Below are positions 12,686 to 21,571 of a stretch of 64,000 bases of DNA, in pieces. The translations under genes and the position numbers were made by a program. How positions within the stretch are numbered: the first letter of the stretch is position 1; each line of letters opens with the position of its first letter. The notes beneath the pieces are model-generated. The model was not told the DNA's origin, made no database searches, and saw only the letters and a list, made by a program, of their open reading frames with translations. The DNA is from ZC4RG30 sp963726085 (GTDB lineage: Bacteria > Pseudomonadota > Gammaproteobacteria > Steroidobacterales > Steroidobacteraceae), in contig CAVSAR010000001.1 in the NCBI GenBank assembly GCA_963726085.1, positions 186,001-250,000 of the forward strand, written 5' to 3'.

Positions 12686-13368
12686 TGCGTGCGCTGGTCG
12701 TAGAAGACGAAGCCGCCCTGCGCGAAGCCCTGCGCCGCGACCTGACTGCGTCGGGGTTCACCGTGGACATCGCCGCTGACGGGGAAGAAGGCCTGTTCGC
12801 CGGCAATGAATTTCCCATTGACGTGGCCATCATCGACCTGGGATTGCCCAAGATCTCCGGGTTGGAGTTGATTCGCCGCCTGCGCAAAAACGATCGGCGC
12901 TTCCCAATCCTGATCCTGACTGCGCGCGATCGCTGGCAGGACAAGGTGGAGGGACTGGATGCGGGGGCGGACGACTACGTCGCCAAGCCCTTTCATTTTC
13001 CCGAAGTCCTGGCACGGCTGCAGGCACTGTTGCGCCGCAGTGGTGGGTGGGCGTCGGCGTCGCTGTCCTGCGGTCCCATCGTGCTCGACACCCGCGGCCA
13101 GACCGTTGCCGTCAACGGCGCGCCGGTGGAGCTGACCACCTTCGAATACCGCATCCTGGAACACCTGATGCTCAAGGCCGGGGAGGTCATCTCCAAGACC
13201 GACCTCACCGAGCAGCTCTACGAGCAGGACTTCGAGCGTGACAGCAATGTCATCGAAGTGTTTATCGGGCGGCTGCGGCGCAAGCTCGATCCGCAGGACC
13301 AGCTGCAGCCCATTGAAACGCTGCGTGGCCGCGGCTATCGCTTTGCGCTCGCGCGCAATCCTCGCTGA
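12685..13368 (+). CDS. OmpR/PhoP-family response regulator
   Basis: Two-component transcription factor of 227 residues. The receiver domain has an acidic pocket at residues 7-8, phospho-acceptor Asp51 in IIDLGLPK, and a conserved Lys in DDYVAKPF. The C-terminal winged helix includes LTTFEYRILEHLM and FIGRLRRKLD. The sequence is closest in feel to PhoP-type regulators. It lies between the PepSY gene and its histidine kinase, so the three are likely one operon. Confidence 0.93.
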   Translation: MRALVVEDEAALREALRRDLTASGFTVDIAADGEEGLFAGNEFPIDVAIIDLGLPKISGLELIRRLRKNDRRFPILILTARDRWQDKVEGLDAGADDYVAKPFHFPEVLARLQALLRRSGGWASASLSCGPIVLDTRGQTVAVNGAPVELTTFEYRILEHLMLKAGEVISKTDLTEQLYEQDFERDSNVIEVFIGRLRRKLDPQDQLQPIETLRGRGYRFALARNPR

Positions 13369-13379
13369 CCGGCAGCCAC

Positions 13380-14736
13380 GTGCGTTCCTTCAGCCAGCGG
13401 CTGCTGATTTCCGTATCGCTGCTGCTGCTGCTGTTCTTTGGCGTAATGGTGGCGGTGCTGGATGCACGCTTCCGCTCGGTATCCTCCGACGCCCTGCATG
13501 ACCTGCTCGACGCCCAGATGGTGGCGCTGATTGCCTCGGCTGATCCGGACGAGAGCGGCAACGTGGTGCCGCGGTTGGCGGTGCGGAATCCAGGTTGGCC
13601 ACCCCTGGCTCCGGGCTGTATGCCGCCGTGCGCAGCGGCACGCAGGAGCCTTCCTGGCGTTCGCCCTCGTCGGTGGGCAGCCTGCTGGATTTCGGGCCGC
13701 CACTGGAGCCAGGCGCGCAGGACTTCCGCTATGCCACCGACCTGCGCGGCAATCCTTTGGCCATTGTCAGCCGCGGGTTGCGCTGGGAAGGGGACAACGA
13801 TGTCCTGGACCTGACCTTCACGGTGGCTACCGACCTGGCGTCCTATGACCGCCAGCTGCTGAGTTTTCGCCGTGGGTTGCTGGGGGGGTTCGCCGTCCTG
13901 ACTGCGCTGCTGCTGCTGGTGCTGGCAGTACTGCTGCGCTGGGCCCTGGCGCCGCTGCGCCGGCTGGCAGTGCAGATTCGCGCGGTGGAACGCGGCGAAC
14001 GCGAGCAGCTGGGCGAGCGCTGGCCCAGTGAGCTGCGTGGCGTGGTGGCCAACCTGAATACCCTGCTGGCCGGTGAGCGCACCCGGATCGCCCGTTACCG
14101 CGACCACGCTGGGCAATCTTGCACACAGCCTCAAGACGCCGCTGGCCGTGTTGCGTGCCAGTGCGGACGGCGGTGCGAGCAGGACAGCAGGTGCAACGAA
14201 CAGGTGGATCGCATGTCCGCCATTGTCGAACACCAGCTGCGGCGTGCCGCCACCAGCGGCGGCGCCAGCGTTGGACGCCAAGCGGTGCGACGTCCTGCCA
14301 GTTGCGCAGGAGCTGCGCCGCACCCTGCTGCGCGTCCATGGGCACAAGGACTTCGCCCTGGAGCTGGCGATTGCGGCGCCGGTGCAATTCGTGGGCGATC
14401 GCAATGATCTGACCGAGACGCTGGGCAACCTCATGGACAACGCCGCCAAGTGGTGCCGCACCCAGGTGCGCGCGTCGGCAGCGATCTGCGGGCTGACGGT
14501 ACCGGGCACAGCCTGCACCTATCGGTCGAGGACGATGGGCCGGGCATCGCGGCGGAAGACCGGGCGCGGGTGCTGGAGCGGGGGGGCCGCGTCGATGAGC
14601 ATGTGCCGGGCCACGGACTGGGCCTGGCCATGGTGCGCGACACCGTCGGAGCTGTATGGCGGGCAGCATCGGCTTGAGCCAATCGGCGCTGGGCGGGGCG
14701 CGCGTGGACCTTCGGCTCCCGGGGCGCATGAGGTAA
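13380..14736 (+). pseudogene. PhoQ-like sensor histidine kinase, interrupted by about six apparent frameshifts
   Basis: Membrane sensor kinase partner of the preceding regulator. Reading across frames recovers, in order: GTG start and first membrane segment (LLISVSLLLLLFFGVMVAVL), periplasmic domain, second segment (GGFAVLTALLLLVLAVLL), HAMP-like region, H-box HSLKTPLAVL, then DRMSAIVEHQLRRAA, N-box NLMDNAAKW, G1 box DDGPG, G2 box GHGLGLAM and terminal GGARVDLRLPGRMR before TAA at 14734. Frame changes fall near 13590, 14100, 14180, 14270, 14475 and 14655. Every functional box is intact and codon use stays coding-like, so sequence error is more likely than decay. It is labelled pseudogene only because no single frame encodes it. 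Confidence 0.8.
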
Positions 14737-14764
14737 AGTGCCCGGATGAGATCGTCCGAACGAA

Positions 14765-16110
14765 ATGACCTGGAACCCCGCCAGCTGGCAGACGCGCAAG
14801 GCGCAGCAACAGCCGCAGTACAAGGACGCCGCGGCACTGGAAACGGCCATCGCGCAGCTGTCGCGCCTGCCGCCGATCGTGGTGTCGTGGGAAGTCGATG
14901 CGCTGCGCGAACGGATTGCCGGCGGCGCAGCGCGGGGAAGCGTTCCTGCTGCAGGCTGGGGACTGTGCCGAGAGTTTTGCCGAGTGCGAATCGGACAAGC
15001 ATCGCCAAGCAGCTCAAGGTGATCCTGCAGGTCAGCGTGGTGCTGCTGCACGGGCTCAAGCGACCCATCATCCGCGTGGGTCGCATGGCGGGGCAGTATG
15101 CCAAGCCCCGCTCCACCGACACCGAGACACGCGATGGCGTGACCCTGCCCAGTTATCGCGGGGACATCATCAATCGCCCCGAGTTCACCGCCGAGGCCCG
15201 CGCCGCGGACCCGGAACTGCTGCTGCGCGGCTACGAGCGCGCCGCACTGACGCTCAACTTCGTGCGCGCGTTGATCGATGGCGGTTTCGCCGACCTGCAC
15301 CATCCCGAATATTGGGAGCTGGGCTTCCTGCGCCAGTCTCCTGCTTACGAAGCCTACGAGCGCATCGTGCATTCGATTGCCGATTCGCTGGACTTCTTCG
15401 AGGCGCTGACCGGTGGGCCAGTGCATCACACCGGGCGCGTCGACTTTCACGCCAGCCACGAAGGGCTGCACCTGCAGTACGAGCAGGCGCAGACCCGATT
15501 CATACCGCGCTCGCAGGGCTGGTACAACCTGTCCACGCACATGCCGTGGATCGGCATGCGCACCGCGCAGCTGGATGGCGCACACGTGGAATATTTCCGC
15601 GGAATCTCCAACCCGATTGGCGTCAAGGTCGGTCCATCCATGGACAACGGCTGGCTGCAGGGGCTGGTCACGACGCTGAATCCGAACAACCAGCCGGGCC
15701 GCCTGACGCTGATCCACCGCTTCGGCGCCAAGGAAATCGAGAAGGCGTTGCCGCGGATGATCCAGGCAGTGCGCGAGACCGGGCACACGGTGCTGTGGGT
15801 CTGCGATCCCATGCACGGCAACACGGAAACCACCGTGGGCGGCTACAAGACCCGGCGCCTGGAGAACATCCAGCGCGAGCTGGAGCTTGCCTTCTCGGTG
15901 CACGAGGCCCATGGCTCGCGCCTGGGTGGCGTGCACCTGGAAATGACCGGCGAGGATGTCACCGAATGCACCGGGGGTGCCCGCGGGCTGTCGGATGCGG
16001 ACCTGGCGCGCGCCTACCGCACGCAGGTGGATCCCAGGCTCAACTACGAACAGGCGCTCGAGCTGGCCATGATGATCGCCGAGCGCAGCAAAAAGGCGCG
16101 CCACCCCTGA
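14765..16110 (+). CDS. aroG: Class II (plant-type) DAHP synthase, two apparent frameshifts near the 5' end
   Basis: Condenses PEP and erythrose 4-phosphate to DAHP, the entry to the shikimate pathway. The type II family is unrelated in sequence to E. coli AroFGH. It starts MTWNPASWQTRK. The frame changes near 14935, continues EAFLLQAGDCAESFAECES, changes again near 15000, and then runs uninterrupted from KQLKVILQ through RPIIRVGRMAGQYAKPRS to the end. Both breaks fall inside strongly conserved sequence, which argues for base-call errors. Full length would be about 448 residues. Its stop overlaps the presumed uvrC start. Confidence 0.88.
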
Positions 16111-17928
16111 GCTTCGACGGCAGGGCATTTGCCAGTTCCCTGCCGCGACGTCCCGGCGTCTATCGAATGTATGGCGGTCCGGGGCCCGACGCCTCGGACC
16201 TGCTGTACGTGGGCAAGGCCGCCAGCCTGCGCGATCGCGTGGGCAGCTACTTCCAGCAAGCCCCGGTGTCGCCCAAGGTGGAGGCCCTGGTGCGCCTTAT
16301 CCGGCACATCGAGGTCACCGTCACCGGCTCGGAGACCGAGGCGCTGCTGCTGGAATACAACCTGATCAAGGAACATCGGCCGCGGTTCAACGTGATCTTG
16401 CGGGACGACAAGAGCTTTCCCTACATCCAGCTGCAGGCGCACCAGTTCCCGCGCCTGGCCCTGTATCGCGGGCCGCGCAGTCCGCGCGGCCGGTACTTCG
16501 GACCTTATCCCGACGCGCGTGCGGTGCGCGCAACGCTGCAGCAGCTGCAAAAGCTGTTCCGGCTGCGCAACTGTCGCGACAGTTTCTTTGCCAATCGCAC
16601 GCGTCCCTGCCTGCAATACCAGATTGGCCGCTGCACGGCGCCGTGTGTGGGGCTGATCAGCGCGCCGGACTACGCGCGCGACGTGGCCGCCGCGGTCCTG
16701 GTGCTGGAAGGTCGCGACAGCGACGTGACCCGCGCCCTGGAGTACGACATGCAGCAGGCGGCCCAGGACCTGGCCTTCGAGCGCGCGGCGCTGCTGCGCG
16801 ACCAGCTGGTGAACCTGCGCAAGTTACAGGCCGAGCAGTCCGTGGATTCGGGCAGCGAGCGCGATGTGGACGCCTTTGCCATGGTGGGTGAGCCCGGCGA
16901 CTATGCGGTGTGCCTGCTGCTGATCCGCGGCGGCCGCAGTCTGGGAACCACCAGTTATTACCCGCGCGCACCGGGCGCGCCCGAGGAGGTGCTGGCCTCG
17001 TTCCTGATGCAGCACTACGCGCCGCGAGGAGGCGCCGCCTGAGGTGCGCGTTAACTTGCTGTTGCCCGACGCGGCGGCCCTTGCCGAGGTGCTGACCCAG
17101 CAGCAGGCCCGCGCGGTGGCGGTATCGCAACCCGCGCGTGGCATCGCGGCGCGCTGGGTGGAGGCCGCCGAGGACAATGCGCGCCAGGCGCTGCGCATGC
17201 ACCAGTCACGGCGCGCCGATGCGGTGACGCTGCTGCAGGCGTTGCAGGTCGCGTTGTCCCTGCCGGGGGTCCCGCAACGAATCGAGTGCTTCGACATCAG
17301 CCATACCGGCGGCGAGGGCACGGTGGCCTCATGTGTCGTGTTCACCACCGAGGGCGCGGCCCGCAAGGAATACCGGCGCTACAACATCGAGTCGGTGGCT
17401 GGCGGCGACGACTATGGAGCACTGCGCGAAGCCGTGCAGCGTCGGTTTACGCGCGTGCAGGCCGGTGAATTCCCGGTGCCGGACGTGTTGCTGATCGATG
17501 GCGGCGTCGGCCAGGTCAATGCAGTGCTGCCAGTGTTGCAGGAGCTGGGATTTGCGGCGCTGGTGGTGGTCGGGGTTTCCAAGGGGCCCGATCGGCGCCC
17601 GGGGCAGGAGCGGTTGCACGTCGCCGGCAAGAGCGGGGCGCTGGCGTTTGCCGCCGACTCCCAGGCGCTGCGGCTCATTCAGCGGGTGCGTGATGAGGCG
17701 CACCGCTTTGCGATCCAGGGCCACCGCCGCCGGCGCGCCCGTCGCCATCAGGATTCAATCCTGGAAACCGTGCCGGGCCTGGGTCCGGCCGAACGCCGGG
17801 AGCTGCTGCATTACTTTGGCGGCTTGCAAGGCGTACTGCGCGCCGGTGTCGCTGACCTGTCGCAGGTGCGTGGAATAGGCACTTCGCTGGCGCAAGTCAT
17901 CTATGATCACTTGCACCCGGGTGCCTGA
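16107..17928 (+). CDS. uvrC: Excinuclease ABC subunit C, one apparent frameshift
   Basis: Nuclease of nucleotide excision repair that makes both incisions beside a lesion loaded by UvrB. Visible domains are the N-terminal GIY-YIG nuclease (PGVYRMY, LLYVGKA), the Cys-containing LQYQIGRCTAPCVG, a UVR motif around ERAALLRDQL, the RNase H-like endonuclease with ECFDISHTGGE and VLLIDGGVGQ, and a terminal HhH2 pair (ETVPGLGPAERRELL). The frame slips near 17025; the product continues APPEVRVNLLLPD. No ATG, GTG or TTG is available at the front; a CTG at 16107 overlapping the aroG stop (CTGA) is the likely start. pgsA follows as in E. coli. Confidence 0.92.
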
Positions 17929-17940
17929 AGCGAAGGATTG

Positions 17941-18501
17941 ATGCGCTGGAACCTCCCTAATTTCCTGACGGTGCTGCGGATTGTCGCCATCCCGCTTGTG
18001 GTGGCCCTGTACTACCTGCCGTTCCACGGCTCGGATCAGGCCGCTGGCGTGCTGTTTGCGGCTGCGGCGGTCACCGATTCGCTGGATGGCTACTTTGCCA
18101 GGCGCATGGGACTGACCAGCAGCCTCGGCGCGTTCCTGGACCCGGTAGCCGACAAGTTGATAGTGGCGGTGGCCCTGGTGCTGCTGGTGAGCAAGGACCC
18201 GCGGCCCGTGGTGGTGCTGATGGCTTGCGTCATCATCGGTCGCGAAATCGCCGTGTCCGCACTGCGCGAGTGGATGGCGGAGCTGGGCCAGCGCACCAAG
18301 GTGGCGGTGTCGCAACTGGGCAAGTACAAGACCATCCTGCAGATGGTCGGCCTGTCGCTGATGCTGTACCGCTATGACCTGCTGGGGCTGCCGATCTACG
18401 CCATCGGGGTCGTGCTGTCGGTGCTGGCCGCCGTGCTGACCCTGTGGTCCATGATCGCCTATGTCAGGTCGGCCTGGCCCACCCTGACCTCGGCCAGATG
18501 A
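17941..18501 (+). CDS. pgsA: Phosphatidylglycerophosphate synthase
   Basis: Inner-membrane CDP-alcohol phosphatidyltransferase making PGP from CDP-diacylglycerol and glycerol 3-phosphate, the committed step to phosphatidylglycerol and cardiolipin. The family signature D-x2-DG-x2-AR...G-x3-D-x3-D is present as DSLDGYFARRMGLTSSLGAF followed by LDPVADK. Four to five hydrophobic segments; 186 residues from the ATG at 17941 (a TTG precedes it directly). The order uvrC-pgsA-tRNAs is the conserved gammaproteobacterial one. A GCCCG/CGGGC hairpin near 18523-18538 follows the stop but has no clear T-run. Confidence 0.96.
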   Translation: MRWNLPNFLTVLRIVAIPLVVALYYLPFHGSDQAAGVLFAAAAVTDSLDGYFARRMGLTSSLGAFLDPVADKLIVAVALVLLVSKDPRPVVVLMACVIIGREIAVSALREWMAELGQRTKVAVSQLGKYKTILQMVGLSLMLYRYDLLGLPIYAIGVVLSVLAAVLTLWSMIAYVRSAWPTLTSAR

Positions 18502-18553
18502 GCTTTATTGGACCCGGGAGGCCCGTTCCGGCGGGCTTGGAGACGCAAGTTGC

Positions 18554-18581
18554 TTGACTTGCCACGGTCTGCACCTACAAT
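18554..18581 (+). promoter_or_regulatory. Sigma-70-type promoter of the tRNA-Gly/Cys/Leu cluster
   Basis: TTGACT at 18554-18559 and TACAAT at 18576-18581 with a 16-base spacer, ending 16 bases before the mature tRNA-Gly. The bases after the -10 (TTCGCCCCTC) are G+C-rich, as at stringently controlled stable-RNA promoters. It is the best-formed promoter seen in the window. Confidence 0.75.
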
Positions 18582-18597
18582 TTCGCCCCTCTTTGAC

Positions 18598-18673
<76 letters not shown>

Positions 18674-18705
18674 GATCTAAGCGATCACAGGTTCTTTTCG
18701 ATCAT

Positions 18706-18779
18706 GGCTGGGTGGCAGAGTGGTTATGCAGCGGCCTGCAAAGCCGTGGACGCCGGTTCGATTCCGACCCCAGCCTCCA
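18706..18779 (+). tRNA. tRNA-Cys(GCA)
   Basis: 74 nt with encoded CCA, the same length as E. coli cysT. The acceptor stem GGCTGGG pairs with CCCAGCC, the anticodon loop CTGCAAA gives GCA, and the T-arm has GGTTCGATTCC. Second gene of the cluster, 32 bases after tRNA-Gly. Confidence 0.96.
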
Positions 18780-18787
18780 TCCAATAT

Positions 18788-18874
18788 GCCCGGGTGGCGA
18801 AACAGGTAGACGCAAGGGACTTAAAATCTGCTTCCTGAAAGGGAGTGTGGGTTCGAGTCCCGCCGTCCGCACCA
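18788..18874 (+). tRNA. tRNA-Leu, apparent chimera: 5' half Leu(TAA), 3' half another tRNA-Leu
   Basis: 87 nt with D-arm, long variable arm, T-arm and CCA, so plainly a tRNA-Leu; the anticodon loop CTTAAAA reads TAA. The two halves do not fit. The 5' acceptor strand GCCCGGG faces CGTCCGC, with three mismatches. The anticodon stem AGGGA faces TCTGC, with two mismatches. The 3' strand CGTCCGC is instead the perfect partner of GCGGACG, an acceptor common in tRNA-Leu(CAA). The switch point is within AAAATC (about 18823-18828). It cannot fold properly as written. Confidence 0.8.
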
Positions 18875-18895
18875 TGGCAGAAGAACAAGGACATC

Positions 18896-19519
18896 GTGCT
18901 CGAAGTCAGTGACCTGCACCTTTGGCGTGGCGACCGGCACCTGCTGCGCGGGGTGAGCCTGGCGTTGGCGCCGGGACAGGCCGTGCAGCTGTTATGGCCC
19001 AACGGCACCGGCAAGACCTCGCTGCTGCGGGCCGTCGCCGGCTTCATCCATCCTGAGTCCGGTCAAGTGCATTGGAAGGGCCAGAGGATCACTGCGGATC
19101 GGGATGCCTATCATCGCGACCTTGCTTACCAGGGCCATGAATCGGCATTGAAGGCGGATCTGTCGGCCGCCGAGAACCTGCGCTTTGCCTGCCAGCTGCG
19201 CAGTGGTGCAAGTGACCAGCAGGTCCATCACGCCTTGCAGCGTGTTGGCTTGCAGGCACTGCGTAGTGACCTGGCGGTTCGTAGCCTGTCGGCCGGCCAG
19301 CAACGCCGTGTTGCCCTGGCGCGGGTGGTGCTCTGGGACGCGACCTTGTGGTTGCTTGACGAGCCGGCCGCAAACCTCGACGCCGAAGGCCAGGCGGTAC
19401 TCAAGGACCTGCTGGACACGCACCTGCGCACTGGGGGCATGGCGCTGCTGGCTGCACACCAGCCCGTCCCCCTGGACCCGGCGGCCTGTCGCCTGTGGCG
19501 CGACCCTGGCGCGCCGTGA
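18896..19519 (+). CDS. ccmA: CcmA, ATPase of the haem-handling ABC transporter for cytochrome c maturation
   Basis: Cytoplasmic ATPase of CcmABCD, which drives release of holo-CcmE. It has Walker A (PNGTGKTSLL), signature SLSAGQQRRVALARV and Walker B LWLLDEPAANLD. The first Walker A residue, normally Gly, reads Trp (LLWPNGTGKT); two compensating indels in TTATGGCCC would restore LYGPNG, so I suspect base-call error. The GTG at 18896 is used as start. An out-of-frame ATGGCAGAAGAA at 18874 would become the start if one base were missing. First gene of ccmABCDEFGHI. Confidence 0.9.
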   Translation: MLEVSDLHLWRGDRHLLRGVSLALAPGQAVQLLWPNGTGKTSLLRAVAGFIHPESGQVHWKGQRITADRDAYHRDLAYQGHESALKADLSAAENLRFACQLRSGASDQQVHHALQRVGLQALRSDLAVRSLSAGQQRRVALARVVLWDATLWLLDEPAANLDAEGQAVLKDLLDTHLRTGGMALLAAHQPVPLDPAACRLWRDPGAP

Positions 19520-20206
19520 GTGCCCTGAAATCCTCGCCCTGGCGCGCAGCCCTTGCCGTCATCCGGCGCGACTTGCTGCTGGCATTTCGCCGGCCCGGCG
19601 AGTGGCTGCAGCCGCTGGCGTTCTTCCTGATCGTCACGCTGCTGTTTCCGCTGGCGCTGGACCCGGCGCTGGAGCGGCTGCGACTGCTGGCGCCGGCGGC
19701 CCTGTGGGTGGCCCTGCTGCTGGCCTCGATGCTGGCGCTGGATTTCCTGTTCCGTGAGGACGCCCAGGACGGAACTCTGGAGCAGTTTGCGTTGTCTGGA
19801 CAACCATTCGCCGCGCTGCTTTTGGCGAAGACGGCCACGCACTGGATGCTGACGGGCCTGCCTTTGGCGATCGTGGCCCCCTTTGCCGCGGTGGCCCTTG
19901 GCGCACCGCCGGCGTCCATCGGATTGATGTTGGGGTCATTGCTGCTGGGGAGCATCAGCCTGAGCCTGATCGGCGCCATCGGTGCGGGCCTGACCCTGGG
20001 GGTGCGACGGGGCGGCGCGTTGCTGTCCCTGCTGGTGCTGCCACTGGCCATTCCGACGCTGGTATTCGGCGCGCGAGCGACGCAGCAGGCGATGGTAGGG
20101 GAATCGATTGCGGCGCCGATGTATCTGCTCGCCGCACTCGTGGTCCTGGCGATTGACACTGGCGCCGCTGGCAGCCGCTGCCGCCGTGCGCATCAGCCTG
20201 GAGTAA
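19516..20206 (+). CDS. ccmB: CcmB, haem-handling ABC transporter permease, one apparent frameshift near the 3' end
   Basis: Six-helix inner-membrane permease partner of CcmA. It starts at the GTG overlapping the ccmA stop (GTGA), reading MSALKSSPWRAAL, followed by helices such as PLAFFLIVTLLFPLAL and the conserved DAQDGTLEQ loop. The frame slips near 20150; the restored C-terminus reads TLAPLAAAAAVRISLE before TAA at 20204. Without the correction the frame runs on into ccmC with non-family sequence. Confidence 0.9.
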
Positions 20207-20216
20207 AGTCACCCAT

Positions 20217-20970
20217 ATGAACTGGGCCTGGTTTCATCGCTTCGGATCGCCGCCGTATTTCTATCGGGTGGCCGGCGTGCTCACGCCCTGGTTTGCCTGG
20301 CCGGCCCTGCGTTACGATCACCGTCGGGCTGGTCTGGGGGCTGGCGATTGCCCCGGCGGACCGGCTGCAGAGCGACGCCTACCGCATCATCTTCATCCAT
20401 GTGCCCAATTCCTGGCTGTCGCTATGTCGTACAGCGGCATGGCCATTGCGGCGGCCATCGGGCTGATCTGGCGTATCAAGGTGGCGCATGCCGTGGCGGC
20501 GGCCATTGCGCCTGCCGGGGCCACGTTGACCGCCGTGTCGCTGCTTACCGGCATGTTGTGGGGTCAGCCCATGTGGGGCACATACTGGGCATGGGATCCG
20601 CGCATAGTGTTCGAACTTATATTGCTGTTTTTCTTCCTCGGCTACATCGCGCTGCGCAGCGCCATTGACGATCTCAGCCGGGCAGACCGTACCAGTGCCG
20701 TGCTGGCCATTGTCGGGGTGGTGAACGTGCCGATCGTCCATTTTTCGGTGATCTGGTGGAACTCGCTGCACCAGGCGCGCCAGCGTCCTGCGCATGAACG
20801 GCCCGTCAATGCCGGCGCCCATGCTGGTGCCGCTGCTAATCTCGTTTTTCGGGTTCACGCTGTATTTCTTTGCGGTGATGCTGACGCGGGCGCGGGCTGA
20901 GGTGTTGCGCCGCGAGCGTGGCGGGGACTGGATTCGTCAGGCGGTAGCGGCCGCAGCGGGTAGCAGATGA
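20217..20970 (+). CDS. ccmC: CcmC, haem-binding WWD-family protein, three apparent frameshifts
   Basis: Inner-membrane protein that presents haem to CcmE. Joined segments are MNWAWFHRFGSPPYFYRVAG, then after a slip near 20310 TVGLVWGLAIAPADRLQSDA and RIIFIHVPNSWLSL, then after a slip near 20425 YSGMAIAAAIGLIWR followed by the WWD motif WGTYWAWDPR. After a slip near 20785 comes MPAPMLVPLLISFFGFTLY, ending at TGA 20968. About 250 residues once corrected, the usual size. All conserved loops are intact, so error is favoured over inactivation. The stop overlaps ccmD. Confidence 0.88.
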
Positions 20971-21131
20971 GCGAATTCTTCCACATGAGCGGCTACGCAT
21001 TCTATGTCTGGACTTCATATGCGATTGGTGTCGGCTCCCTGTTGCTCAATGTCTGGTGGGCGCGACGCAACCTGGCGCGTGCACGCGAGGAAGCGCGCCG
21101 TCGGCTGGCGGTGCGGGACATGACGCCATGA
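20967..21131 (+). CDS. ccmD: CcmD, small haem-exporter accessory protein
   Basis: A 54-residue single-span membrane protein easily missed because of size. It starts MSEFFHMSGYAFYVWTSY, continues with a hydrophobic segment GVGSLLLNVWWARR, and ends with a charged helix. CcmD stabilises the CcmABC-CcmE complex. Its ATG overlaps the ccmC stop and its TGA overlaps the ccmE start, the expected operon position. The Tyr-Ala-x-Tyr-Val-Trp pattern is typical of the family. Confidence 0.93.
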   Translation: MSEFFHMSGYAFYVWTSYAIGVGSLLLNVWWARRNLARAREEARRRLAVRDMTP

Positions 21132-21571
21132 CGCCGCGACGCAAACGCATCCTGCTGGTGCTGGGCATACTGGCAGGTGTCGGCATTGCCGCGGCGCTCG
21201 CCATGCAGGCGTTTCGCAGCAATATCATGTATTACTTCGACCCAACGCAGGTGGCCGCCGGCGAAGTGAAGGCCGGCAAGCGTTTCCAGCTGGGCGGCAT
21301 GGTCGAGGTCGGCAGCGTCAAGCGCCAGGCGGGCAGCCTTGAGATGAGCTTCGTCGTCACTGATTTCCAGCACAAGCTGCCGGTTCGTTACTCGGGCGTG
21401 GTGCCCGACCTGTTCAAGGAAAACTCAGGCGTGGTCGCGCACGGTCGCCTGGACCCCAGCGGCGTATTCATCGCCGACGAGATAGTGGCCAAGCATGATG
21501 AGAACTATATGCCGCCGGCAGTGAAGCGATCGCTGCAAAAGGGCGAGTCGCGCCTCGGGCAGGGAAACTAA
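21128..21571 (+). CDS. ccmE: CcmE, periplasmic haem chaperone
   Basis: Membrane-anchored OB-fold protein that binds haem covalently through a His and delivers it to CcmF. An N-terminal membrane anchor (ILLVLGILAGVGIAAALAM) is followed by the beta-barrel. The haem-binding segment VAKHDENYMPP contains the attachment His and the nearby Tyr. The 147 residues start at ATG 21128, within the ccmD stop overlap. Confidence 0.96.
   Translation: MTPRRKRILLVLGILAGVGIAAALAMQAFRSNIMYYFDPTQVAAGEVKAGKRFQLGGMVEVGSVKRQAGSLEMSFVVTDFQHKLPVRYSGVVPDLFKENSGVVAHGRLDPSGVFIADEIVAKHDENYMPPAVKRSLQKGESRLGQGN

Noticed and set aside
14898..17042. A 714-codon frame joining out-of-frame aroG sequence to uvrC
   Set aside because: The first 400 codons are aroG read in the wrong frame; only the part after about 16107 is UvrC.
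18724..19047. Minus-strand ORF of 107 codons containing GADGGTRTHTPF
   Set aside because: It is the antisense of tRNA-Leu and tRNA-Cys; this peptide is a well-known false annotation.
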